Shown in pieces: positions 11,244 through 23,644 of a stretch of DNA of 64,000 nucleotides. The notes beneath the pieces were generated by a model. The model made no database searches. It saw only the letters and a program-made list of their open reading frames with translations, and was not told the DNA's origin. How positions within the stretch are numbered: the stretch's first letter is position 1; each line of letters begins with the position of its first letter. The translations under genes were made by a program, and so were the position numbers. This stretch comes from Apostichopus japonicus (Eukaryota > Echinodermata > Holothuroidea > Aspidochirotida > Stichopodidae): NCBI RefSeq assembly GCF_037975245.1, contig NC_092572.1, positions 25,207,989-25,271,988 of the forward strand. The letters are read 5' to 3'.

Positions 11244-12391
11244 TGCAAAAATTGGTAATAATAATGATAAAAATGATATATTTTATGAAAGTTACAGCAT
11301 GATTACAAAAGGTAAGTGAGAATAACATCCGATTTATCTTGATTTGAGTTATTCACACTGCGCATATCAGCAGTAATATGAAGCTTTTATATTGTTTTGC
11401 ATTATGTTTGCTTCAACACAAAACTAAACAACTTGAACTGTTCATTTTCATGTCAAATTTGTATATTCGACGAATTACTTCATATTGCGCACTTTATTTC
11501 TTTCTTTCATATATTAACGGCTAAACTACAATAATTCCCTCTTAACTACTGCTTATTTTTTTTTGCTGTGTTTGACAGCTTTACCAAGCGTTTGTTCATT
11601 TGCGTTCTTTCATTTTCTAGTACTTTCTTTGCTTCTGTTGATCCATTCAGCGATTAAACTCTGTCTGAGTTATAACAGAGGTTATATGTGACAACTTTAA
11701 TTTGAAAGGAAAAACACATTTTCTAAGATCTGTTTCAAACTTCTACTAAATTCTCCCTCTGTGGTAGTTGGTCTGCTAATTATAATCACATTTCCTGTCG
11801 GGCAGATGTCTAATCGTGGCGACGAATGAATATAATATTCACCCTAATGTTGTACATAAAACCATTAATTATTGGATCTACTATGTTTTGAATAGCTTAC
11901 CACGGAAGGATTATGAACTTAGTCCCTGGCGCTTTCCTTGTCGAATCTGAAGCTAAATGTAACTCCTAATTGCTGAAAAATTCTGCAATTGAAGATATCT
12001 GATTAAATGGGATAAAATAAATAGGGCTAATGAATTAATTAGTAAAGTGAACCTATTATCTATGAGTATACTCGCTTTACGTTACATGAGTCAACGACAA
12101 AGATGTTGTGCATTTCAAATCGAACAAAACAACCGTATGAAAGACAACTCCCTCAAATGGCTAGCAACATATATAACAGGCTTTCACGTACAGCCATGCA
12201 TTGAATGCCATTTCCTTTTTCCTTTAGGAATCACAAATGATTTCGAGTTGGTTAGCATCATGTTTGATCTCTAGAGTAAGGCAAAATATGTCACCAAAAA
12301 ACAAAACTAGTATTGTTCGATACAGGTGACAAACGCCTACAGTGGAATTACGACCTTCCTTACCGGTTTCGAACCTCTGGACATACAATCA

Positions 12392-12463
12392 GCGTCCATA
12401 GCCTAGTGGTTAGGGTGTCCGCGTACAAAGCGGAAGGCCCGTGGTTCGAATCCCGGTGGAGGC
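12392..12463 (+). tRNA. tRNA-like cassette, anticodon ACA (probable pseudogene or SINE head)
   Basis: A 72-nt layout fits a tRNA exactly: acceptor GCGTCCA/TGGAGGC (one G-G mismatch), D arm GCCT-AGTGGTTA-GGGT, anticodon stem TCCGC/GCGGA with loop GTACAAA, variable AGGCC, T arm CGTGG-TTCGAAT-CCCGG. A and B box sequences (TAGCCTAGTGG and GGTTCGAATCC) are good. The T stem has two mismatches and the anticodon ACA, which would read UGU (Cys), is not the standard GCA. It is probably a tRNA pseudogene or the head of a tRNA-derived repeat. Confidence 0.45.
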
Positions 12464-12764
12464 AGAAAGTTTTTTCACTGTTCTTGATTTTCCAACCCAT
12501 TACGATTTTCATTTATATATATTCATTTGCCATTGTCGTTTATCTCCATTGCATTAACGTAAAGTCTGTTCAAAGTATCTCTTTCGAGATCCGGCTTTAG
12601 GAATCACAAATGATTTCGAGTTGGTTAGCATCATCTTTGATCTCTAGAGTAAGGCAAAATATGTCACCAAAAAACAGAACTAGTATTGTTCGATACAGGT
12701 GGCAAACGCCTACAGTGGAATTACGACCTTCCTTACCGGTTTCGAACCTCTGGACATACAATCA

Positions 12765-12836
12765 GCGTCCATAGCCTAGTGGTTAGGGTGTCCGCGTACA
12801 GAGCGGAAGGCCCGTGGTTCGAATCCCGGTGGAGGC
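12765..12836 (+). tRNA. tRNA-like cassette, second copy, anticodon ACA
   Basis: It is identical to the cassette at 12392-12463 except for one base in the anticodon loop (GTACAGA instead of GTACAAA). It has the same acceptor and T-stem mismatches and lies exactly 373 bases downstream in the second tandem unit. Confidence 0.45.
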
Positions 12837-12883
12837 TGAACGTTTTTTCACTGTTCTTGATTTTCCAACCCATTACGACTTTC

Positions 12884-12887
<4 letters not shown>

Positions 12888-12980
<93 letters not shown>
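12888..12980. repeat. TA microsatellite
   Basis: About 90 bases of TA dinucleotides at the end of the second tandem unit. Confidence 0.95.
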
Positions 12981-12981
<1 letters not shown>

Positions 12982-15685
12982 CAAGGGACCCACGGCTCCA
13001 TTTGAAGCCATCAAAGAACATCAATGAAGGTTTTTAGTGTCTCGAGATTGTGGCCAGATATGACAAGCTCATCTAAAGGTCCTTATTGTTTTGTTTTTTT
13101 ATATTCTGATTAACTAATGAAACTCACATACTGTTATTCTGTAGTTCCCTGTTTACTTTATACTTGATAACATACATTAAATCCTGCCACATATAATCCT
13201 AAACTTGCCTTAATATACTGAACTCGTAAAAAGTAAAAAAGTCTTGGCTATTATTTCAAATTACAAATCATTGCTAGCTATCATGGTTAACACACACACA
13301 TTATGAACTGAAAATATCTCTAAAAGTATGACTTCATAGCTGCAGCAGTAATTAACTAGATGAGTCTAAAAGATTCAATTCTAATATTATGGTACTTAGA
13401 GGTAAGGTGTCCGTGTAGATTCATCCATTATCTAATGACATATGTAGATGCACAGTAGAGAGGGATGTGCGAAGAATTCGAAATTTAGATCAACGAGAAA
13501 CTTGAAACTATTGGGCTTTGTATTTTAGAAAAACCAAGGATAAAAAGTGTATAGATTTTCTTCTTAAAACTATCAGAATTATTGGCAGGTAATTGCTGTA
13601 GCCATGAGCCTTGGATATACCAGATTGATTGCGGTTAACCTTGGATATATCTTAGATGTAGCGATGACTTTGATGTAGACAATAACGCCAAATGAATCAT
13701 AAGAGGGGCAAATAATCATCAGAAATGAAAGATTGACTCATGTAACTGGTGGATAACAATGATTGTGATGTGGTGATAACATATAGTTAATCATTCAGAA
13801 GTCTTCACAGAGCAAGAAACAGAGTTGTTTCTATCTTCTTTTTACTTTTACCTGTACATTGTTTCACGTATCGTAAACTAATTAATTTGCACTATTCACT
13901 ATTTCTTCTTCTATCCATTTATTGTTTAAGTTGTAACCCGATATTCTTAATTTTAATGCTTGTTATCACCTCCTTTGCTAATAAGTAGTTATTATATATG
14001 GTAATAAGGTGGGTCGATGTACAGTTTGTTTTTCCCCTTAACTTTAAGCCCTTATTCTTCTATTATTATTATGTGATTAACTATGTAGAACAAAAACGTG
14101 TTCGAGAAATATTATACTTACACCAGGAGCTTGTGTTTAGACAGTTGCAAAGAAATTCCGACTCTCTACACACAATCTATGACAAGGAATGATGTATAGA
14201 TGGTGATACCGATGTGAATCTGTTGTAGTGTCAAGCACAAGGTAAATGCGAACCTTGATCAGACGCAAAAAGAACAATTTATTGATCAGATCAAAGTTTG
14301 TTTAATTTGGCAACTAATCAAAGATTAAAGTACACCATACATTGCCAAAACCTAGTCTTGATCAAATCTCTGGAAATACTAAACATGTAACCTTTGTTTA
14401 ATGTCGGTAATTGACAAAGAAAACTGTTACTGTTTATATAGTTCTCATGACACATATTCAACCCTTATCCTTCCACACGAATTAGATATGAGGCTATTGT
14501 TGTGTACAGTCCTTTTGATACAACGATATTCTCCTTTTAACAGATCCATTTCCCTTTCGGCTAATATACCGATTCCCATGTTACTTTACGGAAGCGTACG
14601 TCGATTAATTATCATGTAATATCTTAACAGTCTTGACACTGTGATATCATGGTGACTTGAATTAACCCCACGAAAGTTCTCCGTTCTTCATAAAGCAAGA
14701 AATAAATAGCTTAAACTAAAACAAAGGATATCAAGCAGGATAATAAAGTTTCCATCTATTGTAAATCTATTGTAACTGAAAATCAACAACAATCGCTACG
14801 TATATAGTTGAATGAGACAAATATAATGCATACTTGACTTTCCCCAGTTTGGAATAGTTCCTATAAAAGATGAGAATAATGTCAGCCTCGGAAGACAAAA
14901 CAAATTGAAAACAATATCAAGTGATAGAAGTCATTAAGACTAGCTTGTTACAATGCAGGGTAGGCTATATGTTCATTTTAGTTTTATCTCATCCTTTTGT
15001 GCATTGGGGATGTAATAATTTCAGCTGAAAAAAAGTCTGTCGAGATTTCCTCCCTTCTAAATCGCAGATCCGATTGACTTCACATGCACTTGTTGGGTGA
15101 ACACCTTGGCATGGGAAGTAGTGCCTCCGTGACTTATGATGTCATATGTCAAATGTCACAGGTCAAAAGTCAATAACCCAAAACGGCAGTTTGTCCATTG
15201 CCCGCATCTTAAATCGACAAAATAGCAAGAAACATCCATCTGGTATATCACACTCTACACATCTACAGTACATTAATGAATGTAAAATACCGAAGAGTCA
15301 TATAATCAAAGGAGTTCAAAGGTCAAAAGTGGCATAATATGTACGGGAACGTTCGTCGCGAGCTCTTCCTAAAACGTAAGGCAGGTAGACTTCAAGCTTT
15401 GCAACAAGGTAGTGTATCTTAGCGACTAACAGGCAATATCGGCATAGAAAGGTAAAATATGCTAGATTGCGAATAACAGGATGTAAAGGCTGTTAAAATT
15501 ATAGTTTATTTAGATTTTAGTATTACATTGTATTCGTCGATTTGTCCTGTCTTTGTAAAAATTAACATGAGAAACAGTCATCAAACTCGGAACTCTGAGC
15601 AGCTTCATGCTTTTGGAAGCCATTTTGCAAGTAATTGTAGAAAATTCTATCGATAACTTGAAACTATAGTTGCTATTGATCTATA
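12981..15685. other. 2.7-kb stretch with no recognised gene
   Basis: AT-rich sequence with only short, unsupported ORFs. No exon, RNA gene or named repeat is recognised. Confidence 0.5.
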
Positions 15686-16210
15686 CCCTAGGTTCTCAAC
15701 CTTTTTCTATCCATGGACCCCTTGAGAAAAACTGAGATGTTTGGAGGACCCCCGGACAGAAGCCCCCGGCCTGCGGGAGGGGTATAAGGGGAGGGGGTGT
15801 CCCCCTCTTGCTTTTTTCAATATTTGAGGGTTAGATGCGAAATGGTGCATTATTTTTTTACTTTTGAAGTAAATTTATGTTAAAGAATTTATGTTTAGAA
15901 ATGCATTTTTCTGGGCCTGGAATGCAGCTTCCTAGACCTGCAAGTATTGCTAGGTATAGGCCTACTTGGAAATTCTTACTTTCAAATTATATATTTCCCA
16001 ATTAAATTTTAATTTATGAATTGTGAGTTTGTTCCAGAACTTAGTTTTCATGTGCACAACGGCACTGAAAGAAGATTCTGCCAAGTATGTAGTTGTGAAA
16101 GGGATTATTGCTCTCTTCAAGCGATCTTCGTTAAATTTGGGGCTATCAATGCTCTTTCAGCAATCCAGAATTTAGCATAGCCATGCCATTCAAAATAGGT
16201 CATAATGAAA
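15686..16210 (-). mobile_element. hAT (Charlie-like) transposon remnant
   Basis: The plus-strand edge GGTTCTCAACCTTTTTC followed by GGACCCC resembles the ends of Charlie-type hAT elements. On the minus strand at about 16130-16010 a frame reads PFTTTYLAESSFSAVVHMKT, then KFWNKL. This matches the hAT dimerisation region consensus of the form FTTTYLCE-x-x-FS-x-x-x-x-MKTK. The rest of the transposase is not seen, so this is a truncated terminal piece. Confidence 0.6.
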
Positions 16211-16516
16211 CTGAACGTGGGGGTTTAGAAAGTCATATATTAGTTTTTAATTTCATATTAGAAAAACTTAGTGAAAGGAAGGAAACACTGTTAAAGGTCT
16301 TCAGATATAGGTTAACAGTGATACCAGACATGACATAAACTTAATGAAATTGAATTTATTTTGGAGCAGCCATTAAATCATGACACCTTTCAAAGATTGA
16401 AAAGACCAAGCTGCAAAGTTCTAGCAAAACAGGATGATAAAGATATGATGATCAAAGTACAGAGATAAAATGTGTTTACTTTATAGTTTATCAGCCCATA
16501 ACACCAAACAATGACA

Positions 16517-16517
<1 letters not shown>

Positions 16518-16584
<67 letters not shown>

Positions 16585-16612
16585 GTATATGTATATATAT
16601 ATATATATGTAA

Positions 16613-16672
<60 letters not shown>
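16518..16672. repeat. TA / TATG microsatellite
   Basis: About 155 bases of TA repeats with a GTATATG-rich centre. Overlapping frames of alternating Tyr and Ile are artefacts. Confidence 0.95.
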
Positions 16673-16676
<4 letters not shown>

Positions 16677-16723
16677 ACAGAGGCGGTGATTTGTTTCAAA
16701 AATTGGGGGGACATTTGCTTGGG

Positions 16724-17069
16724 CGCAGGATTTTCTAACCCGGGGGTCGCGAATTACTATCAAATCGAAGCGCCACCATTATTGGCGCAAAGCGAACAAG
16801 AAAATTTCTGGTTTTGATAGCCCCCAAATCACCGGAAATGGCACTTCTCGGGCTTGAAAAATGACCAACCAGATGTACACTTTTGCCTGACAACCAAGTT
16901 TTACCCAATATTTTTTTTCATCCATAACATTTTCAAGACTGTCACCAGTCACACATCATGTTCGACCTCATCGCATCTCCTGTGGATCATTGCTTTTGTA
17001 GGTTATACTACGTAACGTCCCACAATACAATACTTTTTAAGGTTTTTTTTTCAAGGCTACGCGCCTGCG
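16724..17069 (-). mobile_element. Dispersed repeat related to the 2842-4766 transposon
   Basis: The reverse complement aligns with about 4440-4766. Shared landmarks are CGGAAATGGCACTTCTCGGG, CAGATGTACACTTTTG, TTTCATCCATAAC and ACACATCATGTTCGACCTCA. One edge has CAGGATTTTCTAACCCGGG, as in the other copy, but the outer GTATC of the TIR is missing. The other edge ends CTACGCGCCTG. This is a truncated or rearranged family member. Confidence 0.65.
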
Positions 17070-20000
17070 GTTAGAAATCTTGTAGGAAACAGGCCAAATG
17101 GAAACCCAGTGAACCCATGTCGATGTGGATCATATATAGGATTGTACGTACTTACACTCATACACAAGAGATGTACAGACTTTATGATAATAATCATGAG
17201 TGACAGGATGCTATATGGTCACAGGTCACAGAAACGACCACGAAGAGTCATTTACCTCATGCAGCATGTGTTGGATGAAGTTTTAGCCACCGCCAAATAT
17301 GATTTGGATAAATAATCTCACGCATTATTTTCTATTAATAGCCACACAAAAAACTATGCCACCAAATATTGGGGGGGATATTAGATACTCTATGATTTAT
17401 CCCCCCCCCCCCCCATGATCGCCGCGCATGTATGAGAATCCTTATAGTTAGTATTGCATATAACATGAGAACCTTATAGTTAGTATTGCCAGTTAAAATG
17501 AAGAGACTGTCAAATTAGCTTGACAATTCGTCAAGAAATAGAAGAACCAAAAGCAATTAATTTAAATACCTTCAGATTCGTGCTATTGAGTAGCGTTCCA
17601 CGTATCTATAACATAACACATCGCTGTACCTGTAATATTGATATATTAACACTTGATTTCGATATTTAGGAAAACGAAAGCGTTTGAAGGATTTAATTGG
17701 ATGAGGTTAAATACCTAAACAAGTTCACATATAAACATTTTACTCAAGCTATTTGAGCTATATTGCAATAAGCAGTGCTTCATTGTTGAAACCAACTTTC
17801 AGACTGATGAGATATTCATTTTCATAAGATTAGTGATTACATCACATAACAAACTGCAATACGATTTCATAGCATTGTTTTCTGAGCTTTAAGTAGAGAT
17901 CTCAAAACAATGGTAAATAATCATGCAATATTTTAATACAGCCATTGAAAAATCATTGTCCAACGCAAATTTATTACCGAGACAACTCTCTCACGTATTC
18001 GCCGAAAATCGGTAAGTCATATTATTTCCAATTTAACCCATTGATGTGACACAATCTTTGTAGATAATAACAGTAATCTCTCCTTGTTTGTAACACAACA
18101 GGACCTCAACATTAAAGTCCGTGAACTTCTTCCATGAGCAATTGCCCAATCACTTAAAGAGAACTACTGTCAAGGCACTCTTCTGGCCCATATTCGATAA
18201 CCAATTTTTAAAATTTTCCACTCTAAAACTGTTGTCTTCCTAACTTTGTGTCTGTGAAAACAACCGCTTTGAAATGTACGTGAAAGGTGCATATAATTGC
18301 ATAAAATTTTCATAAACTGTTACAAAAGGGCCGTGTAGGTAAATAATGGTTAGAGGACCTCCATGTTTCAATACTACTAGCATTTTTGTGAAAGGATGAC
18401 TGCGACGAAACAGGAATACATTAAGATAGGCAGATGGTCAGTCAGTTAAATTTAACTACTGAACAATAAATATATATATAGCCAAATTAGACACAACAGA
18501 GGAGAGTAAGAGGGAAGGCAAGAACTTCGATGAGTATAAGTAAGGGATGTGAACCGATTCACACTGCAGATATTACATTAACAACTGTCAATCTTAAAGT
18601 GTTGTACCAACTGCATCGTGCTGATAAATACGATAAATCGGTCTAGCATGTACTATTAGGTTTACAGTAAGACCTGAGGATATGTGTAATCCTAATAAAT
18701 GTATCAAACTGGATTTGTCGGGATTACAAATATCCTCAGTTCTTAATGTAATCCTTACCCTTATAGCACATGCTACTGATTTATATCACGATCCAGTTTT
18801 TACTGTGTTACAAAACTTAAAGATTTACAGTTGTGTGTATCAGATGGTGATGTGAAGATACCACCTAGAGATGTGAAGATGGTACTCAATTGTTCATGGA
18901 GTCGAATAGGAAAGATAGTTATTAGAAAAGAAACATATGTGGATGGAAAAGAAGTGATTGACTGGAGGTTGAGAGGGGGAAAGAAAGGGAGGCTGATGTA
19001 TAGCCATTCCCTTCCTCGATGTCCAGACTACGTTGTTGAATAATGCGGGTGTTGGCTCCAAAGTCATTCCCTGCTGGGGCGAACTATGTCGCTGTGCTTA
19101 CACTAGCAAAAAAATGTCAATGTTTAACAATCAACAAACGATCTTTAAGATCTCAGATATACCTTTTTTACCAAAACGAAACTGGAAGGCACCTCTATTA
19201 TCTGTTAATCATTTATGACAGAACTAAACAAATTGGAGATAACCATAAATGTATTGTCACAGCGTTTTTTACCTTCATCTGTACAATTAACGTGACTACG
19301 TGCATAGGTGCACGTTTAAAAACTGAATGTTATTTGTCTTTTTGTGACGCAATTCCCTCCCCGTTGTGTTAAAGACGAAAAACAGTGTAATTTTTAAGCT
19401 CACGTCAGAATTAAGTAACGAGTTAGTGTTCTCATTGCAATGATATCAATACACTTGACGTGAAAACTTAACATTCACCTTCATATTTCGTCTTGCCGAC
19501 CCTCCCCTACCCGAATTAACCATTATGTTCCCTTCGATCATTTACGTCAAAATTACAATCTATAAAATGTAACCTTAAAAACCACTAAATGGTAATAATT
19601 AAAACAATAATTACAATTTTTCATGAGTTGGGTAACTGGTTAGCAGTAGAGCACCCCAACGAACTCAACTTGAATCAGTCAGTACTCGTAACAATGCATA
19701 TATTTGCAAAACGAAACTAAAGTTATAAGCACTTAGTTATCTACAAGGGGCAAAGACTAACGAGCTCATAAACAACATCATCCCATCTGATATGACTTGA
19801 CTACGTGCATACGTGAGGGTATAAAAACTTATTTTTACAGTTATATAGACGCCATAAGTGTCCTAAACTAGGACAATTGTATACTAAATAAGCTGTATAC
19901 ACTGGTTAACACAAATTATGTTTTAACATATCACCATGTTTCTTAGGCCTACGTAATACAATGTTACGTACAAGGTTACGCAACGTGTTACTTTCACCAT

Positions 20001-21640
20001 TCTGTTAAAAATTGGTCACGGTAGATTTAAACTTCTTAGCATAGTCTTTAGGCTTACAGTGACATATATACAACAGGCTCCTCTGATAGTTAGAGTAAGA
20101 AATGCATTGAATAGATTTTAATGATGCACCATAATAATAATGTTAGTTTCCTAACTTTGTGTCCGTCGAGACAACTAATTCGAAGTGTACGTAAAAAATT
20201 GAAATTCCAATGGTCTTGACTTCCTTCAGTTTATGTCGTAATGAAAATATAACATAACGGGCAAGGAGGAAATATTATTTATGAAGAAAGTACTAGAAAA
20301 GAATGTTTAACAACAGTAAGCTAGTGACCTTTAAGGAGGAATTTGTCATCTTGCAAAACGAAAATAAATGCTATCACCTCTCATATCTGTTAATAATTTA
20401 CTAGTGCAAAGACAAACTTTAGATAACTGTAATTCAAACAATGTCTTTGCCCCAGTGACTCTTCAATAGCAAATATATATTTGATTAAACTTGCTAGGTG
20501 CATTCGCGGTCCTGTAGCAACTGGATTTGTCTGAAGTTAGATCTCTATTATTTCTTCAAAGTCCTTAAATATGTAGAATTCCAAATGATTTCCAATCAAG
20601 ACTTATTAAATACTGTGCAAAGTATTTGTTAGCACAACCTTGCGTGTAGAGAAATTTAAATGTACCTAATTTATATATTTGTGTATATTTCTGGGGGTGC
20701 CACCATACCCTCTTTATTTGAGGGTCAGCTTTAATGACGACAAGGATGCACCCTCCTTTAGAAATCTTTGGTTGTCTACAGCCCTCTCGTACACCCATTA
20801 AGCTGAAAACTGAAAGCAACATTGTTAAGACCGTTTGTTAATAATTTGTAGTCAGAGCTGTGCTTATCGGGGGCTATTTAATGGGATCAAATGAGAAAAG
20901 AGAATACAAACATTATGAGCTAGACAAGTAAAAAGCACAGGACATTTTTTTTTTCAAAATAGAAACCTTATTTCTTTTTGATTCCCTCAAAACAAATTTC
21001 GAAAAAAAAGGTTTGAAATATCGTAAACTAACAAAAAAGTTAGATAGTATGTACCTTAGTATATATAATTCGGTTGTTGATCAATTAAAAAAATGAGTAA
21101 AGAGGTTTGCTGTTGGTTTGTGGCTATCAATGTAATTAGCTAATCTACAAAATAAACACTTTCAATAATGAAAATAGAGGAAAGTCATTTGGGTAAAAAT
21201 ATGTTAAATAATAAACCGACTGAACACTGACTTTAGTGCTTAATATTTTCGTGTTTAAGTGTTGACAACAGAACTGAATGCCAAACATGGTCTAATATGG
21301 CACTGTGTTAATAAACTTTGATCGACTCCTGATAAGCTATTAAGTCACAAGAGCTTGTGAAGTTTATTAAAGTGCAAAGCTCAATGCAGTCCCATCATAA
21401 ATAGTGATAACAATATTGAGCTTTTATTTATACATGATAATGCCACGAACAGTGTTTGTTTTTAGAAGTACAGTCTGATCAAAGGACAGAGTTGCTGTGT
21501 ATTTACTTTCAATACACAAAGATAAACTGCAAAGCTGCAGAACCTACAAACGGTAATATAATATTAAAATGATTCCTACCATCGGGTGTTGGTGGAAGGA
21601 TTATTGGTTGGATACAGTTCATTTGGCTGTATTCTGCGGT
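17070..21640. other. 4.5-kb stretch without a supported gene
   Basis: ORFs at 17109-17315 and 18831-19043 have no recognised domain. Segments around 18240, 19170, 19700, 20150, 20350 and 28260 share short diverged motifs (CCTAACTTTGTGTC, GCAAAACGAAA, TCTGTTAAT), suggesting an old dispersed non-coding repeat family. A C-run lies at 17401-17414. Confidence 0.4.
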
Positions 21641-21915
21641 TGAGCTGCGGAGGATGAGGACGACCAGGTCCCTTCTGAAGTTTCTTAAGTAGAACTTATT
21701 ATCGTGGCTGCACTTTGATATGAGTTCCGGACGTTGAATAAGGAGGAATCGTTTGTCGGCGTTGATGAAAGTGGGTTTTTCGGCGAGGCAATGGTTGCAC
21801 CGCTTCGATTCGTTGCTGTAGTGGTGTGATTTTCTGTCGATCGACCAATTGATGGTGATCGCTTGTTGTTTTGTTTCAGCTGCCAAATACATTTCGAAAG
21901 TTCCGTGGCGTTGAT
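21640..21915 (-). pseudogene. Penelope-like retroelement, GIY-YIG endonuclease tail, frameshifted
   Basis: One minus-strand frame has ELSKCIWQLK. A second frame continues with INWSIDRKSHHY, then RCNHCLAEK, then RPELISKCSHDNKFYL. Order and spacing match the carboxyl-terminal GIY-YIG endonuclease region of Penelope-like elements, where an IW-x-LK segment is followed by a W-x-I, C-x-x-C-x-x-EK and KR-x-EL-x-x-KCRH-x-x-K pattern. The frame change near 21870 shows the copy is dead. The reverse-transcriptase part is not seen upstream. Confidence 0.6.
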
Positions 21916-22079
21916 ACTCCACTTGATATTTATTATGTACAATATGTTTTCCCATTTAATTAATGATGAATTAAAATGACATTTGACCACTGCAAAATCC
22001 CAATAATTAGCCACCACATATGAGAAAAAGGATTGCATGCTTGAGATATTGTGTTTACAATATTTACTGACTCTCACCC

Positions 22080-23640
22080 TTCATGAATGACTTCCACCAA
22101 AAACAATATGGTTTCTTGAGCGCAACATGGGCATTCAAATACACAGTTTGAGGTCCATCCAATGTTTCATGTATTCAAAGGTTTTGACATTTTGGTCTCT
22201 GCTGACCTCTTCCTCAACATGAAGCTAAATCAGTAAACGACATACGGTGTCCTTAGAGAAAGGGGAAAATGTTCTAATTAAGTTCAAATATATGCATTTC
22301 TAGACGATTAGGTTATTGGGACCAGGTTATTTGATTTTCAATCTGAAAACTGAAAAACGATCCCTTGCTTACAGAAGATATAGCAACGACTTTGCAGAAT
22401 ATTTGGTTACTCTAAAAGGGAGATTGCAACTTATACACAAAATACAAGGAGGTGAGAAACAGAGCCGATCTATCATTGAGTTACTGCTCCTACCGCTCTC
22501 TACACCCTCTCTCCCTTCTCTATACATCGTCTAAACTGATTCCGCTGAAAAAAATATCTAATCTATGGTAGCACTGAGTAATTTTGAACCCCTGTATAGA
22601 AGGTTGAAACAAGACAAACAAAGAAGTTTGAGAAACTTACAGCTATCAAGTCAAATTTATGCAATTCGCGTTGTTAATTTCTTTAAAGCAGGTGTCTTGA
22701 ATGTGTTAGTTGTTTTATGTTTTAACAGTAGACATGAAATTACAATATCATAATAACTGAGATGACATTGTCTTCAATAATATTCAGCGGGCTTAATGGA
22801 AAGAGGGCAGTGTTATAGAATTAAATATTATTTTAAACAACTGTCAAAGACAATATTGATAAGGTCAAACTGCCACATTTCAGTGAGCTATTATGGGACA
22901 CAGTAGGGTTCAATGAATTAATAAGAGGAGGGCAGTGTTATTAATTATTTTTTCAGTTATATCAAAGCAGCTTATGTAATTGATGTTAATTCATTTCTTG
23001 ATTATATACGAAACAAATTTCGAAACAACTGACATAAATAATCTATTCATTTCAGATAATGAAATCCAAAAATAAAAGAAGGGCTTACAAATGGCATTTT
23101 GGGTGTAAGTAAACTGGTATGAAAAAGGTGTCTGGGGATTACATGTTGGAAATATTAGTTATACTCATTAATCGCTAGTTTGGTACTCTACGGGACAATG
23201 CTATCCGAGGTTCTGTGACACTATAAAGGAACAATCGTTTGCATAATGATCTAAAATGTATTGAAAGTCATAGCAACACAATTTGCAAATAACGTAAGGA
23301 AGTGTTCAACATGTCTTAATACAACATAACAATTCAGGCCATGGATTTCCAGTCACAATAAATACTTGCAACTATACTGGGGTAGCGTTGAGTAAAAGCT
23401 AGCAAGATAATATGTGTGTGTTGAGTAATGGCCAATGCAAAAGTACTCAGTAGAATGGAAATGATTCACTCTCTAGATAGCGTAAATGTAGTTTTTAGCG
23501 TTACTTTTAGCATTTAAGTTCTATTCAAGATTGATTCAATTAGTACCCCTGTCTTTTCTGATTTTATCCTCGTTTCTTTCAACGAACCTATGATCTTTTC
23601 AAATTAAATTAAATTAAAACAAAACTGTTAGCAAACTGCT
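22080..23640. other. Stretch with no recognised feature
   Basis: AT-rich, with short unsupported ORFs only. The sequence GAGGGCAGTGTTAT occurs twice (22803 and 22928). Confidence 0.4.
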
Positions 23641-23644
23641 TATC

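Larger units (their letters stand above)
9390..11960 (-). repeat. Coiled-coil gene array, duplication unit 2 (shortened)
   Basis: Tandem copy of 5540-9060 in the same order, with many small changes throughout. Sequence equivalent to about 6950-7930, including the 42-codon exon, is absent; the junction lies near 10838-10850 where GACACTAAA is followed directly by TTTTCTTTCTTAAATCATCA. Confidence 0.75.
12222..12900 (+). repeat. 373-bp tandem duplication containing tRNA-like cassettes
   Basis: Unit 1 starts with CTTTAGGAATCACAAATG at 12222 and unit 2 with the same sequence at 12595. Identity is very high, with few substitutions, so the duplication is young. The units diverge where unit 1 has CATTTATATATATTCATTTGCC and unit 2 has expanded into a long TA run. 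Confidence 0.85.

Noticed and set aside
12313-12943. Two near-identical ORFs of 85-95 codons that look like a duplicated gene
   Set aside because: They run through the tRNA-like cassette in a non-coding 373-bp tandem unit; identity reflects recent duplication, not coding constraint.
16481-16763. Open frames of alternating Tyr and Ile across the TA repeats (also at 5114-5457 and 12686-12943)
   Set aside because: They are pure translations of TA/TATATC microsatellites.
17109-17315. ORF MNPCRCGSYIG... next to a transposon end
   Set aside because: The CxCG could suggest a metal site, but there is no second pair and no family match.
18831-19043. ORF MCVSDGDVKIPPRDVK... as a gene
   Set aside because: It has no recognised domain, splice support or start context; kept only as an unexplained ORF.
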